A DNA stretch of 64,000 nucleotides from Pseudomonadota bacterium (GTDB taxonomy: Bacteria > Chloroflexota > UBA6077 > JAJPHF01): NCBI GenBank assembly GCA_021325365.1, contig JAJPHF010000170.1, forward strand, positions 14,756-78,755. The letters run 5' to 3'. Below, piece after piece: positions 36,225-44,286 of this stretch; position 1 is the stretch's first letter, and every line of letters begins with the position of its first letter. Below the pieces are notes generated by a model. The model was not told the origin of the DNA. It saw only the letters and a list, made by a program, of their open reading frames with translations, and made no database searches. The position numbers and the translations under genes were made by a program.

Positions 36225-37499
36225 ATGTTGTCGCGCGAAGAGAACGAGCTGCTCACCCGCGTCGGCCCGGGGACGGCGATGGGCGCGTTGCTCCGTCGCT
36301 ACTGGCTCCCGGCGCTGCTGGCCGAGGAGGTACCGCGGCCCGACGATCCGCCCGTGCGCGTCCGGCTCCTGGGCGAGGACCTGGTAGCCTTCCGCGACAC
36401 GGCGGGCCGCGTGGGCCTGCTCGGCGCCCACTGCCCGCACCGGGGCGCCTCCCTCTTCTTCGGTCGCAACGAGGAGTGCGGCCTGCGCTGCGTGTACCAC
36501 GGCTGGAAGTTCGACGTGACGGGCCGCTGCGTGGACATGCCATCCGAGCCCGAGGAGAGCACCTTCAAGGACCGCGTGCGGGCGACCGCGTATCCGTGCG
36601 TCGAGCGGGGCGGCGTGATCTGGGCCTACCTCGGTCCGGGCGACTGCACGCCCGCCCTGCCGCGCCTCGAATGGACGCTCGTTCCCGCCAGCCATCGGTA
36701 CGTCCACAAGCGCTTCCAGGCCTGCAACTACCTGCAGAACGTCGAGGGCGAGGTGGACTCTGCCCACGTCTCGTTCCTGCACCGGCGCCTCGCGCCCGAC
36801 GGCCAGGCCGCCGGCTCCGGCCAGACGCTGCTCGCCCGGGCGACCGACGGCGCGCCCGTCTTCACGGTACAGGAAACCGCCTACGGCCTCGCCATCGGCG
36901 CGCGGCGCAGCTGGGACCAGCACCAGTACTACTGGCGCGTAACGCAGTTTCTAATGCCCACCTACACCATGATTCCGAGCGAGGCCGACGCCCCGATCAG
37001 CTTTACGGCGGCCGTGCCGGTGGACGACACACGCACCGCGGGGTACACCGTCTCCTGGCGACCGGACCGGCCGCTCACGGACGCGGACGTGGCGCGCATC
37101 GAGAGCTGGACCGGCATCTACTCCGAGGTGGACCCCCGCACCTACCAGCCGCTGGCCAACCGCGCCAACGACTACCGGCTCGACCGAGAGAAGCAGCGAC
37201 ACGAGTCGTTTACGGGCATCAAGGGCATCCGCGACCAGGACCTGGCGGTGCAGGAGGACCAGTTCGGCGGGCCGCTCGCCGACCGCACGCGCGAGCACCT
37301 CGGGTCGAGCGACACGGCCGTCATCGCCCTGCGCCAGCGCCTGCTGCGAGCGGTCCGCGCGCTGCAACGCGGCGAGGGCCCGCCCGAGACGCTGGATGGC
37401 GAGGCCTACCGGATTCGCTCGGCCGCCCTGCTGCTGCCCCGCTCGGCCCCTTTCGCCGCGGCTGCCCGCGCGGGCCAGATCAGCCCCCAGCCCGCCTGA
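36225..37499 (+). CDS. Rieske-type aromatic-ring-hydroxylating oxygenase, alpha subunit
   Basis: The 424-residue protein resembles the phthalate/vanillate group of oxygenases. The Rieske 2Fe-2S ligands are Cys70-x-His72 (GAHCPHRGA) and Cys89-x2-His92 (CVYHGWKFD). The mononuclear iron site is in VEGEVDSAHVSFLHRR. The enzyme would hydroxylate or demethylate an aromatic acid using an external reductase, which is not encoded nearby. I start it at ATG 36225 because CTGGAGG lies 8 bases upstream; an ATG at 36201 is in frame. The TGA stop is the first three bases of a dispersed repeat (family II), so the repeat may have reshaped the C-terminus. Confidence 0.9.
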   Translation: MLSREENELLTRVGPGTAMGALLRRYWLPALLAEEVPRPDDPPVRVRLLGEDLVAFRDTAGRVGLLGAHCPHRGASLFFGRNEECGLRCVYHGWKFDVTGRCVDMPSEPEESTFKDRVRATAYPCVERGGVIWAYLGPGDCTPALPRLEWTLVPASHRYVHKRFQACNYLQNVEGEVDSAHVSFLHRRLAPDGQAAGSGQTLLARATDGAPVFTVQETAYGLAIGARRSWDQHQYYWRVTQFLMPTYTMIPSEADAPISFTAAVPVDDTRTAGYTVSWRPDRPLTDADVARIESWTGIYSEVDPRTYQPLANRANDYRLDREKQRHESFTGIKGIRDQDLAVQEDQFGGPLADRTREHLGSSDTAVIALRQRLLRAVRALQRGEGPPETLDGEAYRIRSAALLLPRSAPFAAAARAGQISPQPA

Positions 37500-37571
37500 T
37501 ACCGAATCCGGGGGTGGCGTTCCCTTACTCCCTCTCCCCTTGGGAGAGGGTCGGGGTGAGGGGGCGCCCCG
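37497..37571 (+). repeat. Dispersed repeat family II, copy 1
   Basis: It starts TGATACCGAATCCGG, contains TTCCCTTACTCCCTCTCCCC, then an inverted GGGAGAGGG and ends GGGCGCCCCG. It matches 53056-53130 at 67 of 75 positions. The first TGA is the stop of the Rieske gene. Confidence 0.85.
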
Positions 37572-37600
37572 CTCACCGAGCCGCCGGACCGGGCCGGGTA

Positions 37601-38209
37601 TTAGTCTCCCGTGGGCCGCGCCGTGGCCACGGACGGCTGCTCGGCGTCGTAGTCGAGGTGGCAGGAGGGGCAGCGCAGCGTCGGTCGCCCAGCGGCGTCG
37701 GTGGCCGGCTGCAGGCGGCGCGCGCAGGCGCAGACATGGCCCACCAGCCGCGCGGGGTTCCCAAGCACCAGGCCGTGGTCGGGCACGTCGCGCGTGACGA
37801 CGGCGCCCGCGCCGACGAGCGCAAAGCGGCCGATCGTCGTGCCGCAGACGATCACCGCGCCGGCGCCGATCGCCGCGCCCTGGCGCACCAGCGTGCGGTT
37901 GCACGTCCAATCGTCCAGGCGCTTCAGGCTGCCGTCAGGATTGATCGCGCGGGGGTGCAGGTCGTTGGTGAAGACCGCCGCCGGCCCGACGAACACGCCG
38001 TCCTCCAGCTCCACCCCGCGGTAAACCGACACGTTGTTCTGGATCTTCACGCGGTTGCCGATCCGGGCGCCGTCCTCGACGTAGACGTTGCGGCCGAGCA
38101 CACACTCGGCGCCGATCCGGGCGCCCTCGCGGATGTGGCAGTAGTGCCAGATACGAGTGTCGGCGCCGATCTCGGCCTCGGGGTGGACCTCCGCGGTGGG
38201 ATGAATCAC
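37601..38209 (-). CDS. Left-handed beta-helix N-acetyltransferase (WbpD-like)
   Basis: The 202-residue protein is built from hexapeptide repeats (IHPTAEVHPEAEIGADTRIW, IGAGAVIVCGTTIGRFALVG) and the catalytic-region motif FTNDLHPRAINPDG. The C-terminus has two Cys pairs (CAC and CPSC) that could bind zinc, as seen in several WbpD homologues. In the WbpB-WbpE-WbpD pathway this enzyme acetylates the amino group put on by the aminotransferase; candidates for the first two steps are at 13146/15283 and 16620. It stands alone here, far from them. The start is GTG at 38209 with GGGAGG five bases upstream. A GTG at 38239 is less likely. Confidence 0.85.
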   Translation of the reverse strand: MIHPTAEVHPEAEIGADTRIWHYCHIREGARIGAECVLGRNVYVEDGARIGNRVKIQNNVSVYRGVELEDGVFVGPAAVFTNDLHPRAINPDGSLKRLDDWTCNRTLVRQGAAIGAGAVIVCGTTIGRFALVGAGAVVTRDVPDHGLVLGNPARLVGHVCACARRLQPATDAAGRPTLRCPSCHLDYDAEQPSVATARPTGD

Positions 38210-38294
38210 GCGCGCCTCCCAGCGGCCGCTGGCGGCCACCCGATGATGGTAGCAGATTGGCGCGCTCGCGCTGGACCGGCCGAGGCCGCCGGGG

Positions 38295-39449
38295 TCAGGC
38301 CGCGCGGGAGCGGGCGCCCGCGTCCGGGGGATGGCGAAGCCGCAGGTCGGCCCGCAGCTGAATGAACCGCAGGATGTCGGCGCGGCTGAGGAGGCCCACG
38401 ACGTTGCCCGCCTGCACGACGGGCAACTGGTTCAGCCCCCCGTCCACGAGCAGCTCGAGCGCGGTATTCAAGTCGGCGTCGGGCGCGATGGTCTTGAGCG
38501 GGGTGGGCGTCATGATGCGCGCCACCGGCGTCGTCGCCCACGCCTCCTGGGGTAGCTCCTTGGCATCGGTGATGCTGACGATGCCCAGAAGCCGCCCCGC
38601 CTCCGTAACCAGGAGCGCCCGCTGCCCACGACGCAGCACGTGCTCGGTGACGAACTCTGTCACGGTCAGGTCCGGGGGCGTCGTGGGAGGGTGCGGGTCC
38701 ATTAGCTCCGCGACCCGCACGCCACGCAGGTTCTCGCTCAGCACCTGCTGCTGGCGCGTGGTCTCGGCGGCGCTGTTCAGAAACCAGCCGATGAACGCCG
38801 TCCACAGGCCGCCAAAGAAATCGCCGCTCAGCAGGCGGGCGACGCCCCAGAAGATCAGCAAGAATCCCACGCCCTGCCCCACGTACGACGCGATGTCCGT
38901 CGCCCGCCGCAAGCTGCCAGTCGCCGCCCAGATCGCCGAGCGAAGCACGCGCCCGCCATCCAGCGGGAAGCCGGGCACGAGGTTGAAGACGCCCAGAATG
39001 AGGTTGATGATGGCCAGGTAGCCGAGCGCGGCGCCGAGCGGCGAATCGCCCAGCCCGACCAGCTGGTGCGCGGCCCAGAATATCGCCGCCAGCACGAAGC
39101 TCGTGAGCGGGCCGACGATCGAGATGAGAAACTCATCCTGCGGTCGCTCGGACTCCGCCTTGAGATTCGAGACCCCGCCGAAGATGAACAGCGTGATGCT
39201 GTGTACTTCCTGGCCGCGCGCCAGCGCGACGAACGAATGGCTCAGCTCGTGGACCAGCACCGAGGCAAACAGCGCCAGCGCGGCGAGAATACCGACCACC
39301 CAGTACGTCGCAAGCCCCCACCCGGGATAATTCGCCGGGAAGAAGCCGCTCGCCAGGGACCAGGCGACCAGGAGGAACGCGAACAGCCAGGTGTAGTGGA
39401 CGCCGATCTCGATGCCGGCCAGGCGCCCGAGCTTGAAGCTGCTCTCCAT
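38295..39449 (-). CDS. Site-2 protease family protein with CBS domains (M50)
   Basis: The 384-residue intramembrane metalloprotease has the zinc motif HELSH at residues 67-71 and the third ligand in NLVPGFPLDGGRVL (Asp164). Six hydrophobic helices fill the first 230 residues. Two CBS repeats follow (RVAELMDPHPPTTPPD, VARIMTPTPLKTIAPDAD), which usually bind adenosine nucleotides and may gate cleavage. Family members release membrane-bound transcription factors, such as SpoIVFB with pro-sigma K. The target here is unknown. AAGGAGGG precedes the ATG. It follows the receiver-Hpt gene by 54 bases. Confidence 0.92.
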   Translation of the reverse strand: MESSFKLGRLAGIEIGVHYTWLFAFLLVAWSLASGFFPANYPGWGLATYWVVGILAALALFASVLVHELSHSFVALARGQEVHSITLFIFGGVSNLKAESERPQDEFLISIVGPLTSFVLAAIFWAAHQLVGLGDSPLGAALGYLAIINLILGVFNLVPGFPLDGGRVLRSAIWAATGSLRRATDIASYVGQGVGFLLIFWGVARLLSGDFFGGLWTAFIGWFLNSAAETTRQQQVLSENLRGVRVAELMDPHPPTTPPDLTVTEFVTEHVLRRGQRALLVTEAGRLLGIVSITDAKELPQEAWATTPVARIMTPTPLKTIAPDADLNTALELLVDGGLNQLPVVQAGNVVGLLSRADILRFIQLRADLRLRHPPDAGARSRAA

Positions 39450-39503
39450 CCCACCGCCCTCCTTCCGAGGCGAGCCCCACCGTCCTGGTGGGGCAAAGAG
39501 TGC

Positions 39504-40271
39504 TTACCGGGCAGCAGGCGTGCCAGGCAACGCGGGCGCCTGCTCCAGTGCATAGCGCAGCTGGCTCACGAGGTCGGCCAGCCGCAGCGCCTCGGCCGTC
39601 CCCAGCGCCCGCGGCGGCCGCAGCAGTTGCTCGACCTCGTGGGCCAGCCGCGAGCCATCCGCGAAGCCGAAGGTGCCGACCGACCCGGCGAGCCGGTGCG
39701 CCTCGTGAAAGGCGCGCTCACGCAGCCCCGCATCCAGCTCCTCTTGCAGCAGCGCGGTCGTGGCCTGCTCGACCACCGCCACCCGCTCCAGGGTCGGCGC
39801 CCGGAAGCGCTGCCACATGGCGGTGATCGCCGCGGTCATGGCCCGCGCGTCGCCGGACGACGGGGGCGCGGGTGCGAGCGTCACGCCCAGGCACTCGGCG
39901 GCCGCCCGAGCTAGCTCCTCGCGCTCGACGGGCTGGAAGAGCAGCCGCAGGACGCCGGGCCTGGTCGCCAACGCCGGCACCAGGCGCGAAGCCGCCGCAC
40001 GCTCCAGGCAGTGGAGGATGGGCAGCTCCGCGGTCGCTGCGGCTGCGCGCACCCGCCGGAGCAGGTCTAGCGCCGCGGACCCAGCACGCTCGTGATCGAG
40101 CACGAGCAGCGACCAGCCGCCCTGGCCCAGCGCGTCGAGCGCCGCCCGGCCGGGCGGCGCATGCACGACGGTTGCGCCGCCGAGACGATGGCCCAACCAG
40201 GTAGCCAGCTCCGCGGACAGCCCGACGAGCAGGATACGAGGCGTCGAGGTAGGACGCGGGGCGCCGTCCAT
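39504..40271 (-). CDS. Receiver domain fused to a histidine phosphotransfer (Hpt) domain
   Basis: The 255-residue protein starts with a receiver-like domain (PRILLVGLSAELATWLGHRL, WSLLVLDHERAGSAALDLL) whose acidic pocket is reduced, but which keeps an Asp in LVLDHERAG. The C-terminal half is an Hpt bundle with the phospho-accepting His in FHEAHRLAGSVGTFGFADGS. It is a phosphorelay intermediate. It follows the receiver gene at 40278 by six bases, so it probably exchanges phosphate with it or with another local kinase. The kinase is not next to it. Confidence 0.8.
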   Translation of the reverse strand: MDGAPRPTSTPRILLVGLSAELATWLGHRLGGATVVHAPPGRAALDALGQGGWSLLVLDHERAGSAALDLLRRVRAAAATAELPILHCLERAAASRLVPALATRPGVLRLLFQPVEREELARAAAECLGVTLAPAPPSSGDARAMTAAITAMWQRFRAPTLERVAVVEQATTALLQEELDAGLRERAFHEAHRLAGSVGTFGFADGSRLAHEVEQLLRPPRALGTAEALRLADLVSQLRYALEQAPALPGTPAAR

Positions 40272-40277
40272 GCGCCG

Positions 40278-40676
40278 TCACCGGTCCCAGTCGAGAGTCG
40301 CGGCGACCGCGTCGGCGAGGTGCAGCGCGTCGAACGGCTTCGCGATTACCCCGGCGACTCCCAGCCCACGGAAGCGGTCCGGCTCGTCGTCCTGGGCTAC
40401 GGCCGTAAGCAGGATGATGGGGATGTCGCGCGTGGCCGGCGTCGCGCGCAGCGCCGCGACGGTCGCCACCCCGTCCATCTCTGGCATGATTACGTCGACC
40501 AGAATGACGTCCGGCCGCGCGGCGCTCGCCAGCGCGAGCCCGGCGCTGCCCGAGTCGGCCGCCAGCACCTCCCAGCCCGCCATCAGCTCGAGGCTGGCGC
40601 GGGCCACCTCGCGCACCGCCTCGTCGTCGTCGATCACGAGCGCGCGTCGGGCACTCATCGTAGTGGGGCGATTCAT
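40278..40676 (-). CDS. Single-domain response regulator
   Basis: The 132-residue protein is a complete receiver with DDDE at residues 16-19 (ALVIDDDEAVREV), phospho-acceptor Asp in VILVDVIMPEMDG, the switch Thr in IILLTAVAQ and the Lys in GVIAKPFDALHL. There is no output domain. GGAG lies 6 bases before the ATG; an internal ATG six codons later is possible. It lies between the receiver-Hpt gene and a MinD-like ATPase, making a compact signalling cluster. Confidence 0.9.
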   Translation of the reverse strand: MNRPTTMSARRALVIDDDEAVREVARASLELMAGWEVLAADSGSAGLALASAARPDVILVDVIMPEMDGVATVAALRATPATRDIPIILLTAVAQDDEPDRFRGLGVAGVIAKPFDALHLADAVAATLDWDR

Positions 40677-40706
40677 GCGTGCTCCGACCGGGGCGGCGTT
40701 AGCGGC

Positions 40707-41456
40707 TTACCGCGGCTGGCGCTCGGCGATCGGCTGCCCGTGCAGCCATTCCGCGAGCGCCACCACGGCCCGCGACAGCGGGTGGTCGCTCGCCTCGACG
40801 ACGAACGGGCGGCCGGCGTTCGCGGCGTCCACGGCCAGCCGCCCGGCGCTTGGCAGCCGGCCAACGATCCGCGCCCCGAACAGCGCGTGGAGCTGCGCGG
40901 GCTCCACGCCCGACTCGCTCTCCCAGCGATTGACGACCACGCCTAGGGGCGCCCGCGTGCCCCAGGCATCGGCCTGATGTAGGAAGCGCTCGCCGTGGCG
41001 CAGGGCCGTCGCCTCGGGCGTGGTCACCATCAGTGCCCGGTCGGCCGCGTCGAGCAGCGCGTGGAACAGCTCGTCGTAGCGCAGCGGGCTGTCGACGACG
41101 ACATAGCGCGCCTGCGCTCGCGCCTGCTCGAGCAGGCTGCGCTGCTGCGCGCCCGTCGGCGCCGTCCCCTCCGGCGAGCGCAGCAGCACCTCGATCCCGC
41201 TGCGGTGCGGCTGCAAGCCCTCCGCCAGCGAGCCGGCCAGCGCCTGCCCCAGATGGCGCTCGGACGCCAGGTCGAGCAGCGACGCCAGGTTGCCCAGATC
41301 GTAGTGGCCCTCGAGGAGTATGACCCGCACGTCGGCCACCCGCCGCAGCGCGATCGCCAGGTTGGCAGCCACCGCGGAGGTCCCGGCCCCGGCCTTGGAG
41401 CCGAAGAGGACCACGAGCGTGCCGCCGGGCTCGGGGCGCTGCCGATCGGTCGTCAT
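40707..41456 (-). CDS. MinD/CpaE-like P-loop ATPase with altered Walker A
   Basis: The 249-residue protein has the ParA/MinD fold but the P-loop reads GSKAGAGTSAVAANLA. The first (signature) Lys is present and the Lys before the Ser/Thr is replaced by Thr, as in several CpaE/TadZ proteins that bind ATP weakly. Other parts are VILLEGHYDLGNLASLLDLA and RYVVVDSPLRYDELFHALLD. It probably marks a cell position for a machine such as a Tad pilus, although no Tad gene is in the window. It is 31 bases upstream of the receiver gene and 104 bases after the CpaE-like gene. Confidence 0.82.
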   Translation of the reverse strand: MTTDRQRPEPGGTLVVLFGSKAGAGTSAVAANLAIALRRVADVRVILLEGHYDLGNLASLLDLASERHLGQALAGSLAEGLQPHRSGIEVLLRSPEGTAPTGAQQRSLLEQARAQARYVVVDSPLRYDELFHALLDAADRALMVTTPEATALRHGERFLHQADAWGTRAPLGVVVNRWESESGVEPAQLHALFGARIVGRLPSAGRLAVDAANAGRPFVVEASDHPLSRAVVALAEWLHGQPIAERQPR

Positions 41457-41559
41457 CTACTCCTCACTCACCGCTACGCCGCGCCGCCTCACCCGCGCGG
41501 CGCGGGCCCCCACCTGCCCCGTGCGCCAGGCCGCGCCAGGGCGTGCCCCACGCCGGGCC

Positions 41560-42816
41560 TCAGCCGGCCCAGCGCGGGCGCCAGCGGCTGCGCCGCTGAG
41601 CCGGCTGCTTGCCATCCCACTGGGGCTCGGGCTGTCCCGCGATCTTGGCCACCAGCCGGCCCAGGTCGCGCGTGATCTGCTCGCGGCCGCCCGGGTCCAT
41701 CAACAGCACCGGCGTACCCTGGTTGGCCGCCTCGACCACGCGCGGTCCGGCGCTCACGATCGTATGGTCGACCCGCACGCCCAGCGTCTGCTCCAGATGC
41801 TCCATCTGCACGCCGCTGTTCGCGCGGTTGAGCACGATCGTCAGCTTGTCGCGCAGGCCGAGCGTGTTCGCCAGCTTCAGCACCTGCCCCGTATTGCGGA
41901 TCGAGCTCAGCTCCGGCGTGGTTACCAGCAGGATGCGGTCGGCCACCTCCAGCAGCTGCAGCATGTACTCTTCCATCGACGGGTGCGTGTCCACGATCAC
42001 GTAGTCGAACAGCGCGCGGTACGCGGTCGCCACTCGCGCCGGCAGGAACGGCGGGATCGTCTCGACCAGGGCCGGCTCGGGCGGCGCCAGCAGCGCCTTG
42101 ATGTTCGACGAGTGGGGCACCAGCACGTTGCGCAGCACGTCGAGATCGAGCTGGTCGCCGTGGTGGACCAGCGACGCGAAGCTGTGCTCGCCCCGCAGGT
42201 CGAGCAGCACCGACACGTCGCCGAACCACAGGTCGGCGTCCACCAGGACGACCTGCTTGTCGTAGCGCTGCGCCAGCTCGACGGCCAGGTTGGTGGCGAT
42301 GGTGCTGCGCCCCACCCCGCCCTTGGGGCCGAACATGACGATCATCTCGCCGTTCCGGAACGGCGCGTGGTCCCCGGTCTGGGGCGCGGCCGGCACCGTG
42401 ACTGCCGTTGGCGGCGGCGCGGGCGCGGGCAGCGTTAGCCCGGCGCGCAGGACCAGCGCCTGGATGCGCAGCACCAGCTCGTCGACCCGCGCGGGCATGC
42501 GCGCGTAGTCGTCCAGCGCCGAGCCATCGCGCGGAACGGGCGGTGCGCCCGGCCCCTCGCTCAGCAGCATCAGCGTCGGCACCGGCGGGTCCTGGTGCAG
42601 CACGCGGTACACCGCGGCGAACGAGTAGGAGGAGGGCCGGAACGTGTCGAGCACCGCGACCGCCCGCGGACGGTCGACCGCCAGCAGCTCCTGGGCGGCG
42701 TCCACCGTCTCGACCCGGATCGCGCGCAGCCCCCGGCTCTCCAGGGCAGCCTGCAGCGCGTCCAGCTCCGGGTTCGCCGTGAAGAGGAGGACCACTGGCG
42801 GCGCGTCGGTACTCAT
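41560..42816 (-). CDS. CpaE/TadZ-like ATPase with N-terminal pseudo-receiver
   Basis: The 418-residue protein has an N-terminal receiver-like fold (PPVVLLFTANPELDALQAAL, RAVAVLDTFRPSSYSF), a Pro/Ala-rich linker, then a ParA/MinD-type domain with the P-loop GPKGGVGRSTIATNLA. The second Lys is Arg here. VVLVDADLWFGDVSVLLDL and YVIVDTHPSMEEYMLQLLEV follow. This layout is that of CpaE/TadZ, which localise secretion or pilus assembly. I start it at ATG 42816 with GAGGG close by; an upstream frame to 42882 is unlikely. It has an extended -10 box 69 bases upstream and heads a leftward signalling block. The 351-base gap 42817-43167 holds only this box and the opposing one at 43036. Confidence 0.86.
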   Translation of the reverse strand: MSTDAPPVVLLFTANPELDALQAALESRGLRAIRVETVDAAQELLAVDRPRAVAVLDTFRPSSYSFAAVYRVLHQDPPVPTLMLLSEGPGAPPVPRDGSALDDYARMPARVDELVLRIQALVLRAGLTLPAPAPPPTAVTVPAAPQTGDHAPFRNGEMIVMFGPKGGVGRSTIATNLAVELAQRYDKQVVLVDADLWFGDVSVLLDLRGEHSFASLVHHGDQLDLDVLRNVLVPHSSNIKALLAPPEPALVETIPPFLPARVATAYRALFDYVIVDTHPSMEEYMLQLLEVADRILLVTTPELSSIRNTGQVLKLANTLGLRDKLTIVLNRANSGVQMEHLEQTLGVRVDHTIVSAGPRVVEAANQGTPVLLMDPGGREQITRDLGRLVAKIAGQPEPQWDGKQPAQRRSRWRPRWAG

Positions 42817-42884
42817 CCACCCTCGCGGTGCAAGCGACTCCGCGGCCGGAGCGAGCGCGATCACGCTCCTGGCAATCTCCAATC

Positions 42885-42893
42885 AATATATCA
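42885..42893 (-). promoter_or_regulatory. Extended -10 element for the CpaE-like gene
   Basis: The minus strand reads TGATATATT, 69 bases before the ATG at 42816. No -35 box is seen. Confidence 0.45.
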
Positions 42894-43035
42894 CCTGTAC
42901 CCTCCGGCCCGGCGAGGGCTCTATAACACCCACTTATCAGTGCGCGGCCCATATGCCCCGAATCGGCCGCCCGCCGCGAGTCGAGACGACGCGCCGCAGC
43001 CAGCCCCGCCGGCCGCGTGAGCGGCGTGCTACCCT

Positions 43036-43044
43036 TGATATAAC
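43036..43044 (+). promoter_or_regulatory. Extended -10 element for the NMT1-like lipoprotein gene
   Basis: The plus strand reads TGATATAAC, about 124 bases before the ATG at 43168. No -35 box is seen. Confidence 0.4.
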
Positions 43045-43167
43045 GAAAGCAATGCTTCGGCGCGCGGGCGACCCGGGCGCTGCCCGGCCGGCGCGGCGAT
43101 AGGTCCTCGCCGGGCGCGGCGCGGTGGCCCCCGTGGCGCGCCGGCTGGCGGTGGAGGAGGAAGCGGC

Positions 43168-44256
43168 ATGTGGACAAGCCTGAGGCGCGCGATCCTGGTC
43201 GTGGCCCTGGTGGCGGTCGTCGCCTGCGGGCCGGGCAACACCAGCAGCGGCACGAGCGGCGCCGCTCAGCCAGCAGCCCCGGCGGCCACCAGCGGCGCGG
43301 CCACGGCACCCAGCGGACAGGTCGGCGCCACGGCGGGCGCCCCGCCAGCGCCCGCCACCATCCGCTATGGCCAGGTGACCGTCACGGCGATGTTCTGGGG
43401 CCTCTGGGCCGCCGAGTCCCAGGGCTTCATGCAGGCCGAGAACGTAACGGTCGAGCCAACCGTCTTCCGCGTCTCGTCGGACTCCACCCGCGCGCTGTCG
43501 AGCGACTCGATGGACGTCGCCGGCGGCACCGCCACCGATAGCGTGGTGCTCGCCGACGAGCAAGGCAACGCCGACATCGTCGCCGTCTCCGGCGTGCTCA
43601 ACAAGCCAACCTACAGCCTGATCACCAGCCCGGACGTCAAGGCCTTCACCGACTTGAAGGGCAAGACCATCGCCGTCAGCGACCTGAAGGACGGGAGCAC
43701 CATCCTCCTGGAGCAGATGCTGCAGATGAAGGGGGTGCAGCCCAACGAGTACGACATGATCCAGGCCGGCGGCACCCCCGACCGCTACGCGGCCGTGAAG
43801 AGCGGCGGCGCCGCCGCCGCGCTCCTGACGCAGCCGGCCGACTTCAAGGCGGAGTCCGAGGGGTTCAACAACCTGGGCCTCGTCTCCGACCTCATCCCCG
43901 ACTACCAGTTCACGGTGAACGCCGTGCGCCGGAGCTGGGCGCAGCAGAACTCGGACGCGCTGGTGCGCTTCCTCCGCGCCTACGCGAAGGGCTGCGCATG
44001 GCTCTACGATCCGGCGAACAAGGACGCGGCAATCAAGCTGCTGACCGACAAGCTCAGCAGCGACCAGGAGTCCTCGCAGAAGACCTACGACCTGCTGATC
44101 ACGCACGCCCAGGCGATTCCCAAGTCTGGCGAGGTCAACATCCCCGGCGTGCAGAAGGTGCTCGACGTCATGGCCGAGATCGGCAACGTCCCCAAGCCGG
44201 TGCCGCCGCCGAGCAAGTACCTCGACATGACCTATCTCGACCGAGCGCGTCAGTAA
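43168..44256 (+). CDS. NMT1/TauA-type ABC substrate-binding lipoprotein
   Basis: The 362-residue protein has a lipoprotein signal (ILVVALVAVVAC, lipid on Cys20), a Ser/Thr/Ala-rich tether and then the NMT1/SsuA-type binding domain (IRYGQVTVTAMFWGLWAAES, FTDLKGKTIAVSDLKDGSTI, FLRAYAKGCAWLYDPANKDA). Such proteins capture sulfonates, nitrate or pyrimidine-like compounds. No permease or ATPase gene is near, so the transporter lies elsewhere or the protein is an orphan. The amidohydrolase that follows after 30 bases may act on the captured molecule. GGAGGAGG precedes the ATG. Confidence 0.9.
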   Translation: MWTSLRRAILVVALVAVVACGPGNTSSGTSGAAQPAAPAATSGAATAPSGQVGATAGAPPAPATIRYGQVTVTAMFWGLWAAESQGFMQAENVTVEPTVFRVSSDSTRALSSDSMDVAGGTATDSVVLADEQGNADIVAVSGVLNKPTYSLITSPDVKAFTDLKGKTIAVSDLKDGSTILLEQMLQMKGVQPNEYDMIQAGGTPDRYAAVKSGGAAAALLTQPADFKAESEGFNNLGLVSDLIPDYQFTVNAVRRSWAQQNSDALVRFLRAYAKGCAWLYDPANKDAAIKLLTDKLSSDQESSQKTYDLLITHAQAIPKSGEVNIPGVQKVLDVMAEIGNVPKPVPPPSKYLDMTYLDRARQ

Positions 44257-44286
44257 GCCGCCGCGGCGACCGCAACCGGAGGAGCC

